A DNA stretch of 20,516 nt, from positions 1-20,516 of the forward strand of contig JAKISV010000030.1 of the NCBI GenBank assembly GCA_021648425.1, in the 5' to 3' direction. The DNA is from Rhizobiaceae bacterium. GTDB lineage: Bacteria > Pseudomonadota > Alphaproteobacteria > Rhizobiales > Rhizobiaceae. Positions 1-8,800 of this stretch are shown here, in pieces (within the stretch, counting starts at the first letter, position 1; each line of letters begins with the position of its first letter). The position numbers and the translations under genes are program-made. The notes beneath the pieces are model-generated. The model searched no databases. It worked only from the letters and a program-made list of their open reading frames with translations, and was not told the origin of the DNA.

Positions 1-303
1 ACCGAAGAACTGGTCAATGATGACTAAGGTCGCCTCAACACCCACTCACCCTCCACCTACAATATCCCTACCTGTTCAGATGTACCGCAAGATTTTCGCG
101 TCGCACTATTTGAGAGCAAGGGCAACAAGGCCGGCACAATCTACCGCTCCAAGGCAGTCGGCGAACCGCCATTGATGCACGGGCTTTCGGTGTTTTCAGC
201 GATCTTTCACGCGGTGGCTTCGATTAATCCGGGCCAGATGCCCAAGCTTGATACTCCGGCAACGCCTGAGGCGATATTGCATGCGGTTGAGGGGATGGGT
301 TGA
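1..303 (+). pseudogene. xdhB: 3' end of xanthine dehydrogenase molybdopterin subunit, with in-frame stop
   Basis: Frame 1 reads the C-terminus of the large molybdopterin-binding subunit of xanthine dehydrogenase (purine catabolism). Recognisable segments are TEELV at the window edge, a THSPSTYNIP block (family THAPSTYKIP), the strongly conserved RSKAVGEPPLM, and a terminal LDTPATPEAILHAV that matches the usual LDAPATPE ending. A TAA at 25-27 interrupts the frame directly after the residues NDD, where the family usually carries a charged residue; AAA to TAA would be a single substitution. Translation would lose about the last 91 residues. The Lys to Asn change in STYKIP also suggests relaxed constraint. 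The frame is otherwise open to TGA at 301-303. The rest of the gene lies outside the window, so a sequencing error cannot be excluded. Confidence 0.75.
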
Positions 304-323
304 TTTCCATTCCAAAATCAATA

Positions 324-351
324 TTGCCTCCCACTGATTTTCGCCTATTGT
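324..351 (+). promoter_or_regulatory. Candidate sigma-70-type promoter for the formaldehyde operon
   Basis: TTGCCT (324-329) and TATTGT (346-351) are separated by 16 bases and lie 32 bases before the dehydrogenase ATG. Found by eye only. Support comes from the palindrome that overlaps the -10 box, as a repressor site would. Confidence 0.4.
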
Positions 352-372
352 AACTCCAAAGATTACAATAGG
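344..372 (+). promoter_or_regulatory. Perfect inverted repeat, candidate operator of the formaldehyde operon
   Basis: CCTATTGTAA (344-353) and its exact reverse complement TTACAATAGG (363-372) are separated by nine bases, so the half-site centres are 19 bp apart, about two helical turns. The left arm covers the candidate -10 hexamer and the right arm runs into the Shine-Dalgarno sequence AGGAG (370-374). As DNA it is a good operator for a dimeric regulator. As RNA it would hide the ribosome binding site, but the predicted transcription start lies within or after the loop, which favours the DNA reading. Confidence 0.6.
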
Positions 373-383
373 AGCCACCACCC

Positions 384-1496
384 ATGAAAACCCGTGCCGC
401 CGTTGCTTTTGAAGCCGGAAAACCTCTGGAAATTTGCGAAGTCGACCTTGAAGGTCCGCGTGAGGGCGAGGTGCTGGTGGAAATCAAGGCCACGGGCATT
501 TGCCACACCGATGAATTTACCCGTTCAGGAGCTGATCCCGAAGGGATTTTCCCGGCGATTTTAGGTCATGAGGGTGCGGGCGTGGTGATGGAGATTGGTA
601 AAGGCGTCACCAGCCTTCAGCCGGGCGACCACGTCATTCCGCTTTATACACCTGAATGTCGAACCTGCGAATACTGCCTCAATCCAAAAACCAACCTGTG
701 CCAGTCCATCCGCGCCACCCAGGGTCAGGGCCTGATGCCCGATGGCACATCGCGGTTTTCGCTTAATGGCAAACAGATCATGCACTATATGGGCACCTCC
801 ACATTTGCCAATCACACCGTTGTGCCGGAGATTGCGCTCGCCAAAGTCAACAAAAAAGCCTCTTTTGAATCAATCTGTTATATCGGCTGCGGTGTGACTA
901 CCGGCATCGGCGCTGTGATTAACACCGCTAAAGTAGAGCCCGGTTCTAACGTTGTTGTTTTCGGCCTTGGCGGCATCGGCCTCAATGTCATCCAGGGCGC
1001 AAAAATGGTTGGCGCAGACAAGATTGTCGGTGTGGACATGAACAATTCAAAAAAACAATGGGGCGAGAAATTCGGCATGACCCATTTTGTCAACCCATCA
1101 GAAGTAGGCGAAGACAAGCTGGTTGATCACCTTGTGGAACTGACCGGCGGCGGCGCAGATTATTCCTTCGAGTGCATTGGTAATGTTAAAGTTATGCGTG
1201 CAGCGCTCGAATGCTGTCACAAGGGCTGGGGTGAATCGATCATCATCGGCGTGGCCGGTGCAGGTCAGGAAATCTCAACCCGTCCCTTCCAACTGGTCAC
1301 CGGCCGTTCCTGGCGCGGCACTGCCTTTGGCGGTGCGCGCGGGCGCACTGATGTGCCAAAGATTGTCGAATGGTATCTCGACGGTAAAATCGATATTGAC
1401 TCGATGATTACCCACAAACTCAAACTGGAAGACATCAACAAGGGGTTTGAACTCATGCATGCGGGCGAGAGCATTCGTTCCGTCGTGGTGTTTTAG
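384..1496 (+). CDS. frmA: S-(hydroxymethyl)glutathione dehydrogenase / class III alcohol dehydrogenase
   Basis: This cytoplasmic zinc enzyme oxidises S-hydroxymethylglutathione, the spontaneous adduct of formaldehyde and glutathione, to S-formylglutathione using NAD+. At 370 residues it has the normal family length. The catalytic zinc ligands are visible as Cys40 (GICHTDE), His62 in GHEGAG and a later Cys in the IGCGVTTG motif. Cys92, Cys95, Cys98 and Cys106 form the structural zinc site. The Rossmann motif GLGGIG is followed by VGVDMN, whose Asp gives NAD preference. The QSIRATQGQG region, with its arginine, is characteristic of class III rather than ethanol-type enzymes. The ATG has AGGAG nine bases upstream. 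It is the first gene of a tight + strand cluster containing the next enzyme of the pathway (1993-2829). A palindrome over its promoter suggests specific control. Confidence 0.95.
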   Translation: MKTRAAVAFEAGKPLEICEVDLEGPREGEVLVEIKATGICHTDEFTRSGADPEGIFPAILGHEGAGVVMEIGKGVTSLQPGDHVIPLYTPECRTCEYCLNPKTNLCQSIRATQGQGLMPDGTSRFSLNGKQIMHYMGTSTFANHTVVPEIALAKVNKKASFESICYIGCGVTTGIGAVINTAKVEPGSNVVVFGLGGIGLNVIQGAKMVGADKIVGVDMNNSKKQWGEKFGMTHFVNPSEVGEDKLVDHLVELTGGGADYSFECIGNVKVMRAALECCHKGWGESIIIGVAGAGQEISTRPFQLVTGRSWRGTAFGGARGRTDVPKIVEWYLDGKIDIDSMITHKLKLEDINKGFELMHAGESIRSVVVF

Positions 1497-1499
1497 AGA

Positions 1500-1979
1500 T
1501 TGCCCGCCATCATTTATATCGATGCCGACGCCTGCCCGGTTAAAAACGAAGTGCTGAAAGTGGCAGAGCGCCATGATCTCGTTGTCACTTTTGTCGCCAA
1601 TGGCGGCCTGCGCCCATCCCGCGATCCGATGGTTCGCAATATTGTCGTTTCTCAGGGCGCAGACGTGGCCGATGACTGGATTGTCGAACATGCCACCAAA
1701 AATGACATCGTCATCACCGCCGATATTCCTCTCGCCGGGCGCTGCCTTGAAAATGGCGTCCTGGTATTGGGCCCAACCGGCAAAAAATTTGACCCCACCA
1801 ATATCGGCATGGCCAAAGCGATGCGCGAGCTAAACCAGCACCTGCGTGAAACCGGTGAAAGCAAAGGTTATAACAAGGCCTTCGAACCCGCCGATCGTTC
1901 ACGGTTTTTAAGCGCATTGGAGGAAGCCGTAAGGGCTGCTAAAAGCAGTGTAAAAAACTCTCAATCGAAACCGAACTAA
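1500..1979 (+). CDS. YaiI/YqxD family protein (UPF0178, DUF188)
   Basis: A 159-residue protein of the YaiI/UPF0178 family, of no firmly assigned function. The family hallmarks are the N-terminal IYIDADACPVK, with acidic residues thought to form a metal site in a PIN/NYN-like fold, the VANGGLRPSRDP segment, DDWIVE, and TADIPLAGRCLENG followed by LGPTGKKF. The start is TTG at 1500: the frame has a stop six bases upstream (the dehydrogenase's own TAG at 1494-1496), so no earlier start exists, and starting later would remove the acidic motif. It begins three bases after the dehydrogenase stop and ends 13 bases before S-formylglutathione hydrolase, which implies cotranscription and perhaps translational coupling. 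A nuclease-like or RNA-related role is only a fold-based guess. Confidence 0.88.
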   Translation: MPAIIYIDADACPVKNEVLKVAERHDLVVTFVANGGLRPSRDPMVRNIVVSQGADVADDWIVEHATKNDIVITADIPLAGRCLENGVLVLGPTGKKFDPTNIGMAKAMRELNQHLRETGESKGYNKAFEPADRSRFLSALEEAVRAAKSSVKNSQSKPN

Positions 1980-1992
1980 TCAGGCCATCACC

Positions 1993-2829
1993 ATGAAAAC
2001 CATCTCCACCAACAAGTCTCACGGCGGCATCCAGGGCGTCTATAGCCACGCCTCGACCGCCTGCAATTGCGACATGACATTTGCTGTATTTGTCCCGCCC
2101 CAGGCCGCTGAAAAACCATGCCCTGTCCTGTGGTATCTCTCCGGCCTCACCTGCACCCATGCCAACGTTATGGACAAGGGCGAATACCGTGAAGCCGCAG
2201 CAAAACATGGTGTCATTATCGTCTGCCCCGATACATCACCACGTGGCGACAATGTGCCAGATGACAAGGATAGCTGGCAGTTTGGTTCCGGTGCCGGATT
2301 TTATGTGGACGCCACTCAGGAGCCCTGGCGCAAAAACTATCGCATGTATTCCTACATCACCCTTGAACTGCCTCGTCTGATCGATGAGAATTTCAACGCC
2401 GACATGTCGCGCCAGTCGATATTTGGCCACTCCATGGGTGGTCATGGCGCGTTGACAATAGCCTTGAAAAATCCTGATCGCTTCAAAAGCTGTTCTGCTT
2501 TCGCTCCGATTACCCAGCCTTCGACCGCTGACTGGTCTTCAGGCGCAATGGCGCGATATCTGGGCGAAGATAAAGATGGCTGGCGTACCTATGATGCCTG
2601 CAACCTGATTGAAGACGGCGCAGTGTTCTCTCCAATTCTTGTCGATCAGGGAACTGCCGATAATTTTCTGGAAGAAGGCACACGCCCGCAGCTTTTGGAA
2701 GATGCCTGCAAAGGAAAAAATATTGACCTCACCTTACGTATGCAAGATGGTTACGACCACTCATATTTTTTCATATCGTCCTTCATGGGCGAACATATCG
2801 ATTGGCATGCCAAACACCTGAAAAATTAA
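1993..2829 (+). CDS. fghA: S-formylglutathione hydrolase
   Basis: A serine hydrolase of the esterase D family that splits S-formylglutathione into formate and glutathione, completing glutathione-dependent formaldehyde oxidation in the cytosol. The 278-residue length is typical. The nucleophile is Ser147 in GHSMGGHG, with probable triad partners Asp223 (in GTADNFL) and His256 (in GYDHSYFF). The N-terminal LWYLSGLTCTHAN block supplies the oxyanion-hole region and is diagnostic for FghA. It sits two genes after the hydroxymethylglutathione dehydrogenase, the classic pairing, here with a UPF0178 gene between them. The ATG at 1993 has only a weak upstream purine match (CAGG). Confidence 0.95.
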   Translation: MKTISTNKSHGGIQGVYSHASTACNCDMTFAVFVPPQAAEKPCPVLWYLSGLTCTHANVMDKGEYREAAAKHGVIIVCPDTSPRGDNVPDDKDSWQFGSGAGFYVDATQEPWRKNYRMYSYITLELPRLIDENFNADMSRQSIFGHSMGGHGALTIALKNPDRFKSCSAFAPITQPSTADWSSGAMARYLGEDKDGWRTYDACNLIEDGAVFSPILVDQGTADNFLEEGTRPQLLEDACKGKNIDLTLRMQDGYDHSYFFISSFMGEHIDWHAKHLKN

Positions 2830-2837
2830 GGACACCC

Positions 2838-3998
2838 ATGCAACTTACTCCCGAACACGAAGAACTTCGCCGCACCGTTCGCAAGTTTGTTGACAGTGAG
2901 ATTAATCCCCATGTTAATGATTGGGAGGAGCACGAACAATTTCCTTCCCATGATATTTTCAAAAAACTGGGAAATCTCGGCCTGCTCGGCATTAAGTATG
3001 ACCCCGAATATGGCGGCCTTGGCCTGGATTTTTCCTATTCTATGGTTATGGCAGAGGAAATGGGCGCGGTTGAATGTGGTGGTGTACCCATGGCGATTGG
3101 CGTTCATACCGACATGTGTACCCCGGCACTCAACCGGTTTGGCTCCACCCAATTGAAACGAGATTACCTTGCACCCGCAATTGCTGGCGATGTGGTCGGT
3201 TGCATTGCTGTATCAGAGCCCGGCGGTGGTTCTGATGTGGCGTCTGTTAAAACAACTGCCCGGCGTGATGGTGATGACCTCATTATCAACGGTACAAAAA
3301 TGTGGATTACCAACGGCATGATGGCTGACTGGTGCTGCCTGCTCGCCAATACTTCAGAAGGCCCTGCCCATAAAAACAAATCCCTCATTATGGTGCGGAT
3401 GGATACACCTGGTATTGAGCGGCAAAAAATCGACAAACTCGGAATGAATTCTTCCGATACCGCCCAGTTGTTTTTTGATGATGTGCGCGTTCCCGTCAGC
3501 AATATTATAGGTGAAGAAGGCGCAGGCTTCACCATGCAGATGTTGCAGTTTCAGGAAGAACGCCTTTGGGCAGCAGTAAATTCCATCACCATGCTCGATG
3601 GGCTAATCGATAAAACCATCGAATATACCGCCCAGCGAAAAACCTTCGGCAAGCCGGTTCTGGATAACCAGGTTGTGCATTTTCGCCTGGCCGAATTGCG
3701 CACCGAAGTTGAAGCACTGCGCGCGCTCACCTGGAGTGCTATCGAACAATATGTAGCGGGCGCAGATGTTACCCGTCTTGCTTCGATGGCAAAACTCAAA
3801 TGCGGGCGTTTAACGCGCGAAGTCGCAGACAGCTGCCTGCAATACTGGGGCGGTATGGGCTTCACCCGCGAGAACCCTGTTTCGCGCGCCTACCGCGATG
3901 GGCGCCTGGCTTCCATTGGTGGTGGAGCTGATGAAATCATGTTGGGCATCATCTGCAAGCTGGAGGGAACATTGCCCGGAACTTCCAACCGTAAATAG
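2838..3998 (+). CDS. Acyl-CoA dehydrogenase, AtuD (citronellyl-CoA dehydrogenase)-like
   Basis: A 386-residue FAD-dependent acyl-CoA dehydrogenase that would introduce an alpha-beta double bond and pass electrons to ETF. ATG 2838 is chosen because AAGGA lies just upstream (2828-2832) and the product then starts as family members do (MQLTPEHEELR); an in-frame codon at 2802 would overlap fghA. Motifs include IAVSEPGGGSDVASVKT, KMWITNG and the C-terminal CLQYWGGMGFTRENPVSRAYRD. The usual C-terminal catalytic Glu is absent (SIGGGADEI). Glu241 in FQEERLW aligns with the helix-G Glu used by isovaleryl-CoA dehydrogenase. Overall the protein resembles AtuD-type enzymes acting on branched or terpenoid acyl-CoAs. 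That substrate is inference; a general medium- or branched-chain role is equally possible. It lies eight bases after fghA. Confidence 0.9.
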   Translation: MQLTPEHEELRRTVRKFVDSEINPHVNDWEEHEQFPSHDIFKKLGNLGLLGIKYDPEYGGLGLDFSYSMVMAEEMGAVECGGVPMAIGVHTDMCTPALNRFGSTQLKRDYLAPAIAGDVVGCIAVSEPGGGSDVASVKTTARRDGDDLIINGTKMWITNGMMADWCCLLANTSEGPAHKNKSLIMVRMDTPGIERQKIDKLGMNSSDTAQLFFDDVRVPVSNIIGEEGAGFTMQMLQFQEERLWAAVNSITMLDGLIDKTIEYTAQRKTFGKPVLDNQVVHFRLAELRTEVEALRALTWSAIEQYVAGADVTRLASMAKLKCGRLTREVADSCLQYWGGMGFTRENPVSRAYRDGRLASIGGGADEIMLGIICKLEGTLPGTSNRK

Positions 3999-4003
3999 AA
4001 AAA

Positions 4004-4031
4004 TTGCACTGTTGGGTAGACCTGCTAAACT
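4004..4031 (+). promoter_or_regulatory. Weak candidate promoter upstream of fadD
   Basis: TTGCAC (4004-4009) and TAAACT (4026-4031) with a 16-base spacer lie in the 75-base gap before fadD, the longest gap in this gene cluster. The ligase may therefore have its own start of transcription as well as read-through. Visual match only. Confidence 0.25.
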
Positions 4032-4073
4032 GTCTGCCAACCAGATTAGATGGCCATTTTAAGGGAGAAAAGA

Positions 4074-5834
4074 ATGACCAAGAAGGCGAAGCAGCCAGGA
4101 AAAAAAGCAACGACAAAAAAGGCACTTGAAGAGTTGCCATCAGTTTCCAAGCCCTGGCTTAAATCCTACCCACCCATGGTAAGCGCCGAAATAGGCAAAC
4201 TTGAATACCCTTCGCTTGGCGCGCTGTTTGATGGTTCTGCTGAAAAATACGGGCCTCATCCTGCTTTTACCTGCATGGGTAAAACCATCACTTATGCAAA
4301 ACTGCACAAACAATCTTCCAACGTCGGTGCATGGTTAAAATCCAAAGGCCTGCAAAAGGGTGATCGTGTCGCAATCATGATGCCGAATATTTTGCAATAT
4401 CCTGCCGTACTGACTGGCATTTTGCGTGCGGGCCTCACGGTTGTGAACGTCAACCCGCTCTACACCCCGCGCGAACTTGAACACCAGTTGAAAGACAGCG
4501 GTGCCAAGGCCATTTTCATTCTCGAAAATTTCGCCATCACCCTGCAAAAAGTTATCGCCAAAGTTCCGGTGGAGCATGTGGTTGTGACCTCCATGGGTGA
4601 CCAGATGGGTGGCTTGAAGGGCATGATTGTTAATCTGGTCGTGCGCAAAATCAAAAAAATGGTGCCAGACTGGTCCCTGCCCGGACATACACCCTATAAA
4701 AGCGTGATGGGCCACGATGCCAGTGGTTTTACTACCGAAGCCACCAGCAGTGACGATTTGGCATTTTTGCAATATACCGGTGGTACAACCGGTGTTTCAA
4801 AGGGTGCAGCGCTTAGTCATTCCAATGTTTTGTCAAATGTTGCCCAAAATGAAGAATGGCTGAAAGCCATCGATAATGGCAAAGGCCTGCCGCTTGGGTC
4901 CGTCTATATCTGCGCCCTGCCGCTTTATCATATCTTTGCCCTGACGGTGAATGCGATAATGGGGATGCAGCGCGGAGCCCATAATATTCTCATTCCCAAC
5001 CCCCGTGATATTCCGGGCTTTGTCAAAGAACTCGGCAACTGGCAGTTTGAAGTTTTCCCGGGTCTAAACACCTTGTTTAACGGCCTGCTCAACAATGATG
5101 ATTTCCTCAAGCTGGACTTCAGCAAACTGGTGCTCACCCTTGGTGGTGGCATGGCTGTACAGCAGCCCGTAGCCGATGCCTGGCAGAAACTCACCGGTTG
5201 CGTTATCGCAGAAGGTTACGGCCTTTCAGAAACTTCACCGGTGGCAACCGCCAACCGCTTCGATGCGCCGGGCTTCTCCGGCACCATCGGCCTGCCGTTA
5301 CCCTCAACGACCATTTCAATCCGCGATGAAAAAGGCAAGGAATTACCGATTGGTGAAGTAGGCGAAATCTATATCAAAGGCCCTCAGGTAATGGTGGGTT
5401 ACTGGCAGCGGCCTGATGAAACCGCCAATGTCATGACCAAGGATAATTTCTTTTCCTCCGGCGATATGGGCTTCATGAATGCCAAAGGCGAAACCAAAAT
5501 TGTCGATCGCAAGAAAGATATGATTTTGGTCTCCGGCTTTAACGTCTACCCCAATGAGATAGAAGAAGTGGCAGCGGGACATGAAGGCATTCTTGAATGC
5601 GCGGCAATTGGTGTGCGCGATGACAAATCAGGCGAGGCTGTAAAACTCTTCGTGGTGCGAACTGATAAATCACTCACCGAAAAGGACGTAAAAGACTGGT
5701 GCGCCGTAGGCCTCACCAACTATAAACGCCCTAAATATGTCGAATTCCGCGATGAGCTGCCAAAAACCAATGTCGGTAAAATATTGCGCCGTGAACTGCG
5801 CGATGAGGAAGAAGTGCCAAAGTCAAAAGCATAA
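4074..5834 (+). CDS. fadD: Long-chain fatty acid--CoA ligase (FadD type)
   Basis: An adenylate-forming enzyme that activates fatty acids to acyl-CoA with ATP and CoA; 586 residues. ATG 4074 is preferred because AGGGAG (4062-4067) is well spaced from it, whereas the in-frame ATG at 4050 lacks a site. The conserved body opens with PWLKSYPPMVSAEI, typical of FadD. The ATP/AMP signature YTGGTTGVSKG begins at residue 234, GYGLSETSP follows, and the C-terminal hinge SSGDMGF...IVDRKKDMI starts near residue 462. The final PKTNVGKILRREL carries the conserved catalytic lysine. Before the conserved body is a lysine-rich tail with seven Lys in the first 16 residues. With the adjacent acyl-CoA dehydrogenase it gives the first two steps of beta-oxidation. 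Confidence 0.93.
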   Translation: MTKKAKQPGKKATTKKALEELPSVSKPWLKSYPPMVSAEIGKLEYPSLGALFDGSAEKYGPHPAFTCMGKTITYAKLHKQSSNVGAWLKSKGLQKGDRVAIMMPNILQYPAVLTGILRAGLTVVNVNPLYTPRELEHQLKDSGAKAIFILENFAITLQKVIAKVPVEHVVVTSMGDQMGGLKGMIVNLVVRKIKKMVPDWSLPGHTPYKSVMGHDASGFTTEATSSDDLAFLQYTGGTTGVSKGAALSHSNVLSNVAQNEEWLKAIDNGKGLPLGSVYICALPLYHIFALTVNAIMGMQRGAHNILIPNPRDIPGFVKELGNWQFEVFPGLNTLFNGLLNNDDFLKLDFSKLVLTLGGGMAVQQPVADAWQKLTGCVIAEGYGLSETSPVATANRFDAPGFSGTIGLPLPSTTISIRDEKGKELPIGEVGEIYIKGPQVMVGYWQRPDETANVMTKDNFFSSGDMGFMNAKGETKIVDRKKDMILVSGFNVYPNEIEEVAAGHEGILECAAIGVRDDKSGEAVKLFVVRTDKSLTEKDVKDWCAVGLTNYKRPKYVEFRDELPKTNVGKILRRELRDEEEVPKSKA

Positions 5835-5845
5835 AGAGTGTTGAT

Positions 5846-5872
5846 GTGAGGGCGAAGAATATTCGCCTTCAC
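5846..5872. terminator. Hairpin at convergent gene ends, candidate bidirectional terminator
   Basis: GTGAGGGCGAA (5846-5856) pairs with TTCGCCTTCAC (5862-5872) across a five-base loop: 11 pairs, one of them G-U. It fills the gap between fadD (+) and the oxidoreductase (-), whose TGA lies inside the right arm. Neither side has a strong T tract, so termination would be less efficient than a canonical site. Confidence 0.55.
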
Positions 5873-8800
5873 TCAGCCGCCTCAACATTTTTGCCAATGG
5901 TATTTTTTGAATCTGCACCTCGAAATTTTGCCATCAGGGCAGGTTTGGCTTCTTCGGCTTTGTCTACTGCTGCCAGTTTCACCGGCCCGAACCCGCGAAT
6001 TCCGTCGGGTATCCTCGTCAGCTCCACTGCCTGCTCGTAATTCTTTTCACTTAATTGCACCAGCACTTCTTCCAGCATGGCTTCATAGTCGCCAATCAAT
6101 CGCCGTTCCATTTTGCGCTCAGCCGAATAGCCAAACACATCCATTAGCCCGCCGCGAAGCCCCTTTAATCGAGCCAGTATCTTGAACGCCGAAAACGCCC
6201 ACGGCCCATATTGACGCTTTTTGTGTCGGCCATTGGGCAGGAGCTTGCCGCTAAATATCGGTGGTGCCAGATGAAAATTGAGTTTGTAATCGCCCTCAAA
6301 CTGCTCACCAATGCGCTTTTCAAATTCACCATTTGTATAAAGCCGCGCCACTTCATATTCGTCTTTATACGACAGCAGCTTGAAATAATTACGCGCCACC
6401 GCATTGGTGAGTTCGCGCTTTTCACCCAGTAAGGCTTCAGCATTTTCAACCCTGGTTACAAGTTCACCGTAGCGCGCGGCCAGTTTTTTATTCTGGTACT
6501 GAATGAGGTAATCCGCACGTTTGGCGATAATATCCTCCAGCGTATCAGGTTCAGTTGGAGCCGCATTGGACTTTGCCAACAGTTCACTGGCTTCCTCGGG
6601 AAATGCCGCAAACCGCCGTCCCCAGTTAATTGCCAGCTTATTGGCATCAATTGCCACGCCGTTGATTTCAATGGCACGCTCAATCGCTTCAATCGAAATC
6701 GGCAAAAGACCCTTTTGCGCCGCATAGCCGATCATCATGATATTGGTGGCAATCGTATTGCCGCACACAAGTTCAGCCAGTTTGGTGAAGTCAATTTTTG
6801 TTGGCTGACTGGCAGTATTTTTACTGATTAGATCAACAACTGATTTTTCACGGAAATCAAAATCGCGATCAAAAATAAACCCTGAAACCGGGCTTAAATG
6901 CGTATTGATCACCGCTTGTGTGTTTTCCGCGCTGCAAAGTGCAATCGAACTCTGCGCTGCTGCCACCACCGTGTCAGCCGCCAGCAGTAAATCGGCTTCG
7001 CCGGTAACAATTTGCGGTGAGGATATCAAGTTAGTGGTTTGCGCCAACCGCACATGGCTCAATACCGCCCCGCCTTTTTGCGCCAGCCCGGCCATATCCA
7101 GTATGATCGCCGCCTTGTCTTCTATATGCGCCGCCATGCCGATAATCGCACCAATGGTCAAAACACCCGTGCCGCCAACGCCGGTTATGGCAATATTATA
7201 AACCCCGTCCAGTTTTTTCGTTTCAGGCTCAGGCAGGGGCTTTTGCGCATTGCTATCAGAGAGCGAATGGATTGCCGGTTTTTTGAGGCTGCCCCCATGC
7301 ACCGTGACAAATGAAGGGCAAAAACCGTCAACACAGGAAAAATCCTTGTTGCAGGACGATTGATTGATCTGCCGTTTGCGACCAAATTCGGTCTCCAGAG
7401 GTTCTATCGATATGCAATTCGATTGCACCGAACAGTCCCCGCAGCCTTCACATACCAAAGGATTGATAAACGCCCGCTTAGCCGGGTCTTCCATCGTCCC
7501 GCGTTTGCGGCGGCGTCGTTTTTCATTGGCGCAGGTCTGGTCATAAATAATAGCAGTACAACCCGGCACCTCGCGCAGATGTTTTTGCACATCTTCCAGA
7601 AAGTCGCGGTGCTGAATTTGAATGCCTGAGGCCAGTTTCGATTTGTCATATTTTTCCGGTTCGTCCGACACCAGCCAGATTTCTTTCACCCCTTCAGCTT
7701 TGATCTGATGTGAAATTTTCTCTGGTGACAATTGCCCGTCATGTTCCTGCCCGCCGGTCATCGCCACCGCATCATTATACAAAATTTTGTAAGTGATATT
7801 CACTCCCGCCGCCACCGCCTGGCGAATGGCCAGATAGCCAGAATGAAAATAAGTGCCATCCCCCAAATTGACAAATACATGGTTTTCTTCTGTGAACGGT
7901 GACACTCCGGTCCATGCAGCCCCTTCACCGCCCATATGAGAAAAAGTCTCGGTATTGCGGTCCATCCATACGGATAAAAAATGACAGCCGATACCAGCCA
8001 GCGCCCGACTGCCATCAGGCACTTTTGTTGAGGTATTGTGCGGACAGCCAGAACAAAAATGGGCAATGCGGGTAACCGGCGCCTCATGGGTTTTTCGCAA
8101 TTGGGCGCGCTCTTCATAATAGGCAAGCTTTTGTTTCAGACGTGCTGCCAGCCCACCGGGCAGTTCAAAATTCAACAACCGGTTGGCAATGGCACGAAGA
8201 GCCGTACCCGCCGTCATTTCCTCATTCAGTTTGAGAATATGACGGTCTTTATGGTCGAATTTTCCCACAATGCGTGGGCGGGTATTGGCCTGCCAGTTGA
8301 ACAATTGCTGTTTGATTTCATTCTCAATGACTTCACGGCGCTCCTCAATCACCAGCACTTCTTCAAGCCCTTGGGCAAACCGGCGTATCCCCTGAGGTTC
8401 CAGCGGCCAGGGCATGCGTACCTTATAAAGACGAAGGCCAATCTCATCAGCGAGTTTTTCATCAATGCCAAGCTGCCTCAGCGCCTCGCGTACATTTTCA
8501 TAGGCTTTGCCCGATGCAACAATGCCAAAACGCGGATTTTTGCTGTCAAATATCAACTGATCAATGCCATTGGCCCGGGCAAATGCAATCGCCGCATAGG
8601 CCTTGTGTTCCTGAAGGCGCTCATCCTGCACCAATATCGGATCAGGCCAGCGCAGGTTCAACCCGCCCTGTGGCATGTCAAAATCATCAGGCAGCACAAA
8701 TGATTGCCGCTCTCCGGCAAGGTCGACCACCCCGGTCGTTTCAATCGTATCGGCGATAACCTTATAACCCACCCAAAGCCCGCTATAGCGCGACATCGCA

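Noticed and set aside
2802..2837. Earlier start for the acyl-CoA dehydrogenase
   Set aside because: It overlaps the end of fghA, adds a non-conserved peptide, and ATG 2838 has a proper ribosome binding site and the family N-terminus.
4335..4772. Antisense frame of 145 codons inside fadD
   Set aside because: Opposite to conserved ligase motifs, with no family resemblance or ribosome binding site.
8038..8703. 221-codon open frame on the + strand
   Set aside because: It lies wholly antisense to the well-conserved oxidoreductase gene, has no recognisable domain and an unlikely composition; it is a shadow of the real frame.
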